64,000 bases of DNA, taken from the NCBI GenBank assembly GCA_900323505.1, contig OOIN01000022.1:248001-312000 (forward strand), in the 5' to 3' direction. The notes beneath the pieces were generated by a model. It did not search any database and was not told where the DNA came from. It saw only the letters and a list, made by a program, of their open reading frames with translations. The position numbers were made by a program, and so were the translations under genes. Shown here piece by piece: positions 42,797 through 50,740 of this stretch (positions are counted from its first letter, which is position 1; each line of letters starts with the position of its first letter). The stretch comes from Ustilago trichophora. Taxonomy: Eukaryota > Basidiomycota > Ustilaginomycetes > Ustilaginales > Ustilaginaceae.

Positions 42797-43763
42797 CGTT
42801 GAGCAGCTGCGTAGCTTGATGGAGGATTGATGGAGGAGTGATGGATGGAACGAGTCCAATGTTCTGAGGATGGCCAGGTGGCCCAGCTGCGATTACGATT
42901 GAGAATCAGAAGACGATGTCCGGGATGGGGGGAACCGTGAGAAGGGAGGCTCGACAAACAGCGAATGAGCGAGCGAGCGACAGGTGTTGGGGGATGGCGA
43001 TCAGGTGAAGGGAGAGATTAAAGGTAGAGAAGCAAGCAGTTGCAAGTAGAGTGTGAGTTGTCTGAGTCGAGATTCGGATGAAATCTTTCGGAGAGGCTCG
43101 AGCGAGATTGGGTTTGATTGAGAGAGGGGCAAACTGAGACCAACTCTGTCCTTGTTTCCTGCCCTCTAATTCAAACGCCTTTTCTTGGTGAGGACAAAGA
43201 AAACGGCGGCGGCGAGGGGCAGCAACCATGTGCCGTACAACAAGGCACAAATTGGCACAACTATGAAAAGCAGCAAGCAGGATGACGAGGGCTTGAGTAC
43301 GGCAATCATGACCCTCGAATTCTGATTTGTCGGCGCTCGAATTTTGGCCAATTTTCCTCTAACCACTTTGAAACACGACAGAGCAAAGGAGCCAAAATCG
43401 TCTCCGATCCTCACCTCAAGTTTCCAAAATTGCAGCGCCAACAACTGAGCATCCCAATTTTGGAACATTTGAGAGGCTCAAATCATTTTCGCGCACGGCG
43501 TCTTGACCTTGGTTGGAGGTACAGTAGTTGCTTGCTGATGAACCCTTTGACTTGCTTGGCTTTGCTTGGACTTGCAGTACTGGACACAGCTTTACGTTTC
43601 TTTTTCTGGACCAAATAGATGGGATGAAAAGAGTAGCCAGCACAGCCACTCCCACTTTCAATGTCAGCCGACGACTTTGTTCAAGCTTGAGACTCGCTGG
43701 CTGTGGAACGGAATTCCGCGTTCACAATCCAAGACGAGCAACTACAAATGGTAACTCAGACTA
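42797..43763 (-). other. Upstream region of the PH-protein gene and left flank of the transposon
   Basis: 967 bp containing the PH-protein promoter and leader, GTACAGTA at 43519-43526, and ending in the TA that is duplicated around the transposon (43762-43763). No other gene recognised. Confidence 0.6.
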
Positions 43764-43948
43764 ACGTAGTTCACGTAGATGTGGAAATCACGTAGATGTG
43801 GAAAATTTGGACCCCGGGGGATTGCCTGGTACTCTGAAAATTTGAAATTTTGAGGCAGCAGCTCCACTATCAATTTAGTACTAGGCAATCCCCCTCCCTG
43901 GGGGACTTGTCTATTTTGACTGTTTTTCTGCCACTCAGAGGCAAGTCC
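43764..43948 (+). repeat. Left terminal inverted repeat of the transposon (185 bp)
   Basis: Matches the reverse complement of 46097-46281 at 183 of 185 positions. It begins with a 17-bp unit (TCACGTAGATGTGGAAA) present twice in tandem at 43771-43804. It then contains an internal inverted pair, GGGGGATTGCCTGGTACT at 43816-43833 and its near-complement at 43877-43894, enclosing 43 bp. Confidence 0.93.
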
Positions 43949-44054
43949 GCCTCCACCAAAAAAATTGAGGCAGCAAATCAGTCAATTTCCCACTCACACT
44001 TCCTCATCTCCAACACGTCATCACCACCATCATCAACCAGCTCTCATTGCATCA

Positions 44055-45953
44055 ATGGTCAACATTTCACCAAGGAAGAAGGTTGCTAGGACTCAGCTGA
44101 AGTCAGAGAGGGATCAGAGGGAAGAACAGATCCAGGCTGCACTGCTTGCTGTGGATCAAGGCCGCTTCAAAAGTCTCAGAGCAGCAGCGGAACACCACCA
44201 TGTCCCCTACAAGACACTTTACAACCGGAAGCAAGGGAAGAAGAGCCGCTCTGAGGCCTTCCAAGATCTACAAATCCTTTCACCAGGAACAGAGGATGTC
44301 CTGGTTCAGCACATACGCAAGCAAGCAGACTTTGGCTTCCCGGTCACCCCCAAGGAACTAAGACAATTAGCGGAGCAACTGTTGCGGCAGCAAACCAACA
44401 ACAATGACGCTCAGCTTGGATTGAATTGGGTCTCAGCCTTCAAACAGCGGCATCCTGGGCTAAGAGGCTACTACTCCCACATCATGGATGTGCAGAGGGT
44501 CCTTGCTGGTGATCCTGCAGTAGTGGAAGCGTACTTTGATCTTCTTGAACAGACTATTGCAGAATACAACATCGTACCTCAAAATATCTACAACATGGAC
44601 GAAACTGGGTTCCTAATTGGTCAGAGTCAGGCCTGCAGCATCATTATACCAAAGGAGGATGGGAAGAGGCGGCGCTTCAGATCACATCCAGGGACACGGG
44701 AGACCATCACAGTCATTGAGTGCATTGGTGCACGGGGAACTCCACCTCTTCCTATGGTGATTTACAGAGGGAAGAATCACATACAAGGATGGTACCGTGA
44801 TCACTTGGAGGCCAAGGACTGGACCTTTGCAACAAGTCCAAACGGCTGGACAGACAATGATCTTGGTCTGGAATGGCTCAAGGATTGCTTCAACAAGCAC
44901 ACACAGCAGAAGGCACAAGGCAATTACCGTCTGCTTATTTTGGATGGCCATGGCTCACATGTAACCTTGGAATTCATACAGCAAGCTTGGGACTTCCGCA
45001 TCATCTGCCTCTGCCTGCCTCCACATGCTACTCATCTCCTTCAACCACTCGATGTCTCAATCTTTGGTCCATTGCAGAATGCCTTCACTGCAGAAGTAGA
45101 CAAGTTTGCCGGTGCCAATCTTAGCATTGGTAAGAAGGACTTCCTGAAGATGTATGTCAAGGCCAGGCGGGTAATCACTGGCAGTGCTGCAACAAAGGCT
45201 TTCAAAGATGTAGGGATTGACACAGTGATAAACCGTGAAAAAGTCCTCAGACACATGCCAGCTTGGCACCGTGACTCCACGCCACCCTCCTCAGCTCCGC
45301 AACCAGAAGACACACCAACACCATCAACATCAGAAGAGGCCAAGAAGCTCATGGCGCAGCTGCTATCAACCCTTCATCAACGTCAAGAGGAGGAACAGGC
45401 ATCACTTGCTTACTCTCACCGTCAACAGCGCATGTGGACCAAGAAGTTTGAGAAGTTTGTTGATCGTCTCTTCAACCAGCAAGTCATTGACCAGGCCCGG
45501 ATCCAGGAGCTCACAGCAGCACATGCAAACAAGCGCAATGCCCTCCCTGGGGATATGAACCGGCTGTCCCAAGCACGTGTGCTACATCAAAGTGACTTAC
45601 CACGGTTGATAGCACAGCGAGAAGAACAGGCAAGGAAAGAGGCTGAGAAGCTAGCATGCAAGGCAAGAGGCAAGCAGCGGGCCAAGAGCAAGCAAGTGTT
45701 GCCCTCACTGGCCCCGATGGCAGTGCAAGAGTCTCAAGAATCAGATGAGGAGCCTGTCTTTCCAACAAGCAGTCAACTGCCAAGCTTCTGGCCTGTTCAG
45801 CCGCCACCACCATTCCCGGGTTCTGATCAGATGATCATGGTGCCACCTCCGTCACTGCCCCAGGCAAGCTCTAGTGCCATCCCCCTTGAGCCACCTTTTC
45901 CAAGTTGGCAGCAGCAAGGGCCCCTCCTTCCACACATGCCACCATTTCTGTAG
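44055..45953 (+). CDS. Fot1/pogo-type transposase (DD35D)
   Basis: Single exon, 632 residues from ATG 44055 (MVNISPRKK); the frame is open 30 codons upstream but only from a non-ATG. A helix-turn-helix of psq type (about 37-62: FKSLRAAAEHHHVPYKTLYNRKQG) is followed by a CENP-B-like DNA-binding block (VLVQHIRKQADFGFPVTPKELRQLAEQLL). The DDE domain has Asp182 in YNMDETGF, Asp297 in LILDGHGSH and Asp333 in LLQPLDVSIFGPLQ; Asp297 and Asp333 are separated by 35 residues, the DD35D spacing of Fot1-like elements. After about 420 come a Pro/Ser linker, a Gln/Arg-rich coil and a Pro-rich tail. All catalytic residues are present and no stop interrupts the frame, so it may be active. Codon choice is less C-ending than in the neighbouring genes, by eye. 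Confidence 0.93.
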   Translation: MVNISPRKKVARTQLKSERDQREEQIQAALLAVDQGRFKSLRAAAEHHHVPYKTLYNRKQGKKSRSEAFQDLQILSPGTEDVLVQHIRKQADFGFPVTPKELRQLAEQLLRQQTNNNDAQLGLNWVSAFKQRHPGLRGYYSHIMDVQRVLAGDPAVVEAYFDLLEQTIAEYNIVPQNIYNMDETGFLIGQSQACSIIIPKEDGKRRRFRSHPGTRETITVIECIGARGTPPLPMVIYRGKNHIQGWYRDHLEAKDWTFATSPNGWTDNDLGLEWLKDCFNKHTQQKAQGNYRLLILDGHGSHVTLEFIQQAWDFRIICLCLPPHATHLLQPLDVSIFGPLQNAFTAEVDKFAGANLSIGKKDFLKMYVKARRVITGSAATKAFKDVGIDTVINREKVLRHMPAWHRDSTPPSSAPQPEDTPTPSTSEEAKKLMAQLLSTLHQRQEEEQASLAYSHRQQRMWTKKFEKFVDRLFNQQVIDQARIQELTAAHANKRNALPGDMNRLSQARVLHQSDLPRLIAQREEQARKEAEKLACKARGKQRAKSKQVLPSLAPMAVQESQESDEEPVFPTSSQLPSFWPVQPPPPFPGSDQMIMVPPPSLPQASSSAIPLEPPFPSWQQQGPLLPHMPPFL

Positions 45954-46096
45954 CCAGTTGATGCAATGAATTGTGTTGATCAATGCCATGGGTGAGGTGT
46001 GAGATGAATGATGCTATCACGGAGGACAAGTTGACTCTGCCAATTTTGATAGTGGCTGAGCTGCCTTGAAATTTTCAAAATTCTGACTTCCCTGGG

Positions 46097-46281
46097 GGAC
46101 TTGCCTCTGAGCGGCAGAAAAACAGTCAAAATAGACAAGTCCCCCAGGGAGGGGGATTGCCTAGTACTAAATTGATAGTGGAGCTGCTGCCTCAAAATTT
46201 CAAATTTTCAGAGTACCAGGCAATCCCCCGGGGTCCAAATTTTCCACATCTACGAGATTTCCACATCTACGTGAACTACGT
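46097..46281 (-). repeat. Right terminal inverted repeat of the transposon (185 bp)
   Basis: Reverse complement of the left repeat with two differences: CTCGTAG in place of CACGTAG in the second 17-bp unit, and CCGCTCAG in place of CCACTCAG near the inner edge. Just inside it, at about 46040-46090, a degenerate echo of the TIR centre (GGCAGCTCAGCCACTATCAA on the minus strand) is visible. Confidence 0.93.
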
Positions 46282-47030
46282 TAGCTGAGCTTGTGCACAG
46301 CAATCCAATGCCAAGCACCACTTTAAAGTACCGAGCACACAGCAAGTACAGTAAGTAGATCACGGCAGGAGCAATCTTCGTTTTCACGGATTGTATGTTA
46401 GGCCGCGTTGCGTAACATACTAGCTCTTTAATCGGCGATTACAGGCGATGCAGCGACAAAGAGTGAGGAAATTGAATTGGGGCGCGATGTACTATTGTAC
46501 GCCTGTCACCTCCTTCTCACAAGTGCTTCTCCGCAAGCGGCGTGAAAGCGGAACCCGGTACCACAGCAGCCAAATTCAATCCGGAGTGCTCTCTCCATTT
46601 CATTGCTGGCTGACATGGACATTGCGCGATAGAGTCTTTGGACAGAGAGAGAGATTGTGCGTGTGTGTGTGTGTGTCACACTTCTTTGACACTCTGGAGC
46701 AACACGGCACTTCGCTCTCTTTTCCGGTCCGACACCACCTCTTTCGATTGCTTCCTCTTCACCACCTTCCTGGTCCCATCGCCTTCTCTTCACCCTCCCC
46801 CTTGGCTCTCCATCGTTGCTGTGCCGCCGTGTCTGTCGACTACCTGACTCTCCTTCTCGACAGGCCTGTCCTCACACTTGACACTTGCTGACAAAAAAAG
46901 CCTATCCCAGCCACCACAGACGGCCTATCTTCCTGCCTCTTGTTGCTGCCATCGAGCATTTTGACACACCAACGACTAGCATCCCTCATCGCCCTGCCTG
47001 TAGAGTGCAGTGGCTTGACCTTGATTCAAA
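46282..47030 (+). other. Right transposon flank and upstream region of the ABCD transporter
   Basis: 749 bp beginning with the duplicated TA. Contains GTACAGTA at 46346-46353, a (GT)n run near 46659-46676, and pyrimidine-rich leader DNA up to the ABCD ATG. No gene recognised. Confidence 0.55.
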
Positions 47031-49502
47031 ATGGCTGTCCAATCCAAGCTCCGTCACGAGTCAGGTTGGCTTGCTCAGCTTCTATCGCCCAAGCAAAGAG
47101 CCAAGCAAGGTGCTGCCCTGATCCTCCTCCTCGCCCTCTTCTCCCTTCGCAAGCGTCTCAACCGATTTCTCCTTCAGCGTAATCTAGGCAAGCTTACTCG
47201 TGCACGCTCCGGATCTGTAGACCTCGACACTGCCGATGCTCTTAAGCAGGTCTACATCCCAAAACCCGATGGCTCACGCGACCTGCTTGTTCCCAACCGA
47301 GGCCGTGTCTCCAAGGTTCCCATCAAGCCAACAAAACCTCGCACCTTCGACTCGGACTACCAGGTCTTCCGAAAGCTTCCACCCACTTCCGATACAGGTG
47401 CTGCCAATGCCAAGAAGAAGCAGCTCTCGGAAGAAGACGCCAAGCGATCTCAGATCGAGGATGCCAAAGCCATGCGAGCAGAAGGCGGTGCCGCCGCCGC
47501 TACTGCAAAGAAGGTCGGTGTCAACAAAGAGTTCTTCCGTCAGCTCAAGGCTATCTTCCGCATCCTTATCCCACGCAGAAACAGCAAAGAGGTCTTTGTC
47601 TTCATACTCCATACTTCTTTCCTCGTTCTTCGAACCTACCTTTCCACGCTTGTTGCCCGTCTCGATGGAATGATCGTCCGTGATCTCGTCTCCGCCAACG
47701 GCCGCGGCTTCTTACGAGGACTGGGGCTCTGGTTCTTGCTCGGCATCCCATCCACCTACACCAACTCCATGATCCGCTACCTCCAATCCAAGCTCGCCAT
47801 TGGATTCCGCACGCGCCTCACAAGATACGTCCACGACCTCTATCTCAACGACAAGGCCAACTTCTACCGCATCATTAATCTCGATGGCCGTCTCGATGCC
47901 GCCGATCAGTACATCACCACCGATATCGCACGCTTCTGCGAGACCCTCGCCGCTCTTTACTCGAACGTCTCCAAACCCGTACTCGATCTCATCATTTTCA
48001 ACTATGCACTCAGCCGATCCCTCGGTCCCATGGGCATCCTTGGTCTCTCTTGCAACTACCTTCTGACAGGTTGGATTTTGCGACAAGTCACACCGGCTTT
48101 CGGTAAGCTTGCTGCTATCGAAGCCAAGCTTGAGGGTGACTTCCGCGCCGCCCACAGCAGACTCATCACAAATGCAGAGGAAATTGCTTTCTACAACGGT
48201 GCATCCATCGAGGCCGGCATTCTCAACCGAGCATACATTCGTCTCGTCCGACACATCAACAGCATCTTCAAGATTCGTGTCGCTTTCAACATGACCGAGG
48301 ACTTTGTGCTCAAGTATGCTTGGTCTGCTGCTGGATACGTCATCATCGCTGCACCATTCCTGTTTGGCCAGAAAAAGCCACAGTCCGAGTCGGCAGACGC
48401 AGCGCCAGCTTCTGTCTCGCTTCCTGCACCCAAAAAAGAGTCGATCGACAGCACAGTAGCCTCCAAGACTGAGTCCTACATCTCGAATCGTCGTCTCCTC
48501 CTCTCGCTCGCCGACGCTGGAAGCCGACTCATGTACAGTTACAAGGAGCTCGCCGAACTTGCTGGTTACACAAGCCGCGTCTACACGCTCATCTCGACCT
48601 TACATCTGCTCAACAAGGAGCAGTACCAGTCCATGCCCCGTCCTGTCGACATGCCTGCCGACAAGCCCTTCTACGATCTCGGCCACATTGAGGGCGAGGT
48701 CGTGGCTGGATCCGACTCGGTCGCCTTTGACAAGGTTCCCATCGTTGCACCTGCGCCAGGACTCGAGCGTGGAGGCGAAGAGCTCGTCAAGGACCTCACC
48801 CTCCGCGTCAAGCCCGGAGAGCACATTCTCATCACGGGACCCAACGGTGTCGGCAAGACTGCTGTTGCTAGAGTCGTCGCTGGCTTGTGGCCTGTCTTCC
48901 AGGGCCGTCTGGAGCGACCCTCGATCCAAGACATCATGTTCCTCCCACAGCGACCTTACCTGTCCGTGGGAAGCCTGCGCGAGCAGGTCATCTACCCCTA
49001 CACCTACCCGGAGCATGTGGCGTCTGGCAAGACCGACGAGGATCTGCTTGCCATTCTCAAGGACGTGCACCTGGCTTACCTCCCCACTCGAGAGGGTGGA
49101 TGGGAGACTCGCAAGGAGTGGAAGGATGTGCTGTCTGGTGGTGAGAAGCAGCGAATGGGCATGGCACGCTTGCTTTACCACCGACCTCAGTTTGGCATCC
49201 TTGACGAGTGCACCAGTGCCGTCTCGACCGACGTCGAAGGTCTCATGTACGCCAAGGCTAAGGAGCTCGGCATTACCCTGATCACCATCTCGCACCGACC
49301 ATCGCTTTTCAAGTATCACGAGGTGCTCCTGCGTCTTACGGGCGAAAATGGCGCATGGGAGACCGACTTTATCGGTGCCGAGACCGAGCAATTGACCATG
49401 GAGCACGAAATTGAGGATCTCGAGAAGAAGATGGCTGAAGTTGAAGGTTGGAAGTCACGCATCGGCGAGATTCAGAAGGAGCTCTCCTTCAGCAAAAACT
49501 AA
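47031..49502 (+). CDS. Peroxisomal ABC half-transporter, ABCD/Pxa type
   Basis: Single exon, 823 residues. An N-terminal hydrophobic segment (about 28-41) and basic region precede an ABC transmembrane domain (about 175-450) with ABCD blocks RLDGMIVRDLVSANG, GIPSTYTNSMIRYLQSKLAIGFRTRLTRYVHDLYL and the EAA-like NAEEIAFYNGASIE. The nucleotide-binding domain has Walker A GPNGVGKT (603-610), LPQRPYLSVGSLREQVIYPY, signature LSGGE (701-705) and Walker B FGILDECTSAVS. ABCD proteins carry very-long-chain or long-chain acyl-CoAs into peroxisomes as dimers; yeast uses Pxa1 with Pxa2. Which of the two this corresponds to is not decided here. It ends 64 bp before the stop of a convergent gene. Confidence 0.92.
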   Translation: MAVQSKLRHESGWLAQLLSPKQRAKQGAALILLLALFSLRKRLNRFLLQRNLGKLTRARSGSVDLDTADALKQVYIPKPDGSRDLLVPNRGRVSKVPIKPTKPRTFDSDYQVFRKLPPTSDTGAANAKKKQLSEEDAKRSQIEDAKAMRAEGGAAAATAKKVGVNKEFFRQLKAIFRILIPRRNSKEVFVFILHTSFLVLRTYLSTLVARLDGMIVRDLVSANGRGFLRGLGLWFLLGIPSTYTNSMIRYLQSKLAIGFRTRLTRYVHDLYLNDKANFYRIINLDGRLDAADQYITTDIARFCETLAALYSNVSKPVLDLIIFNYALSRSLGPMGILGLSCNYLLTGWILRQVTPAFGKLAAIEAKLEGDFRAAHSRLITNAEEIAFYNGASIEAGILNRAYIRLVRHINSIFKIRVAFNMTEDFVLKYAWSAAGYVIIAAPFLFGQKKPQSESADAAPASVSLPAPKKESIDSTVASKTESYISNRRLLLSLADAGSRLMYSYKELAELAGYTSRVYTLISTLHLLNKEQYQSMPRPVDMPADKPFYDLGHIEGEVVAGSDSVAFDKVPIVAPAPGLERGGEELVKDLTLRVKPGEHILITGPNGVGKTAVARVVAGLWPVFQGRLERPSIQDIMFLPQRPYLSVGSLREQVIYPYTYPEHVASGKTDEDLLAILKDVHLAYLPTREGGWETRKEWKDVLSGGEKQRMGMARLLYHRPQFGILDECTSAVSTDVEGLMYAKAKELGITLITISHRPSLFKYHEVLLRLTGENGAWETDFIGAETEQLTMEHEIEDLEKKMAEVEGWKSRIGEIQKELSFSKN

Positions 49503-49565
49503 ACACACGCAACCGCTTGTTTGGTTGCAGTCGAAGTAATGCAGCAATACTATATATCACCATTG

Positions 49566-50291
49566 TCATATAATCTTCCTCTGGCTCTGTGTGACATGCC
49601 AGCTGACGGTGATGACTGCCCATGGACATGCACCGGCACGCTCGGCATTCCATCGATCCGCGCCACGTGCACCTGCTCCTGCCAGCTCGATTTGCAGCTT
49701 GACTTGTTTTGCGGCTCTCGATCCTGAGCCTGGTGAGGAGAGTCGAAGGCTCCACTCCATCCATGCTGCGGGGCCGGATCGGCCGCCGGCACCTCCGCCT
49801 TTACGATCTGGCTCGCCGAGCAGGCTCACGAGATCCTTGCCTGTAGAATCATGTGTGATGATGGCCTCGACAGTCTTGCCTCCTGTTTCAACGTGGTTGG
49901 CGCTGATCTGCAACGGTAGTCCTGGACAACCGGTCCAGCGTTTATCCTCGTGCGCAGAGTAGATGTCGATGGCGGCTAGACGAAGGTCGTCAGCTGGGGC
50001 CTTGGAAGCGTCAGTGCGCGCATTTGCGGCTTCATCTGTCGCACAGAGAAACGGAAAATAGATATTTCAATCAACCACTGCAATGAGAAGAGATCAGATC
50101 ATGTCAGCGTTGCTGTACTCACACTGTAAGCTCAGACCCAAGGGCTGATAGTTGTGATAGACGACGTCAGGATAAGCCTTGATGTCGGGGTCAACCGTGC
50201 TTGATGCTCCGATCTGGGTCAGCAGAGTCTGGATCTCTGATTGGTTTGGAGAAGAACCGAGCACTGTTGCAAGCGCATCGAGACCGACCAT
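49566..50291 (-). CDS. Unrecognised two-exon protein
   Basis: Two exons on the minus strand, 50291-50123 and 50035-49566. The 87-nt intron (GTGAGT donor, GACAG acceptor) joins a Tyr codon (T|AT), giving 212 residues. The frame holds through both exons, whereas reading through the first donor soon hits a stop, which supports the splice. The N-terminal part (VLGSSPNQSEIQTLLTQIGASSTVDPDIKAYPDVVYHNYQPLGLSLQYE) looks like a conserved small domain, with DLRLAAIDIYSAHEDKRWTGCPGLP after the junction. The C-terminal half is Gly/Arg/Ala-rich with an ordered end (WAVITVSWHVTQSQRKII). I do not recognise the family. A 13-codon upstream ORF lies at 50348-50307. Confidence 0.75.
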
Positions 50292-50740
50292 CTCTTGTCT
50301 GACCAGCTACCTTGAGTCTTTGATCTTGCCGATGTCTGAGTTGACCATGATGGCAATGATGGTCGTACGGTGAAGATGAAATGCCAGAACAGAATTTTGG
50401 ATTGCAAGGGTCGTGCGGGACGTTGTGGAGGAATTGCGCTTTCAGAGCGTGCACGTCCACCGAATCCCAGAAATCACAAATTCACATTTGATGATGCACA
50501 AGGTTATGCGTTGTTCCTATCAACACAATCACAGCGCCCCACTTTAGATCACCACGACGCCTACCTGTGACGCACGGGCATATATCCTTCACCTTACTTT
50601 GCCACGGGATCTGCTAGCCAAATTCGTCTCGATGTTTGCATCATTGATCATCTGAGACGGGCAACGATCTCCACGAATCGCCACGACCCGCAACGTCATT
50701 GCCAAGCAGCTTTGGCGCGAAAGCAGCACATGCAGACAGG
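50292..50740. promoter_or_regulatory. Divergent region between the unrecognised gene and the DPW-motif gene
   Basis: 449 bp between two start codons on opposite strands. Includes a short upstream ORF on the minus strand (50348-50307). No clear core promoter element. Confidence 0.45.

Larger units (their letters stand above)
43764..46281 (+). mobile_element. Complete Fot1/pogo-type DNA transposon
   Basis: 2518-bp element bounded by a TA dinucleotide on each side (43762-43763 and 46282-46283), the target duplication of the Tc1/mariner-pogo superfamily. The ends are perfect inverted complements starting ACGTAGTTCACGTAGATGTGG. The inverted repeats extend 185 bp with two mismatches. One uninterrupted transposase gene fills the middle. 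The insertion lies between the PH-protein and ABCD genes and breaks neither reading frame. The near-identity of the ends and the intact gene indicate a recent insertion. Confidence 0.93.

Noticed and set aside
42797..42859. Upstream extension of the PH-protein frame
   Set aside because: Begins with a non-ATG codon; ATG 42796 is the natural start.
43965..44054. Thirty-codon 5' extension of the transposase frame
   Set aside because: It begins with TTG, not ATG. The first ATG (44055) gives a normal MVNISPRKK start shortly before the HTH.
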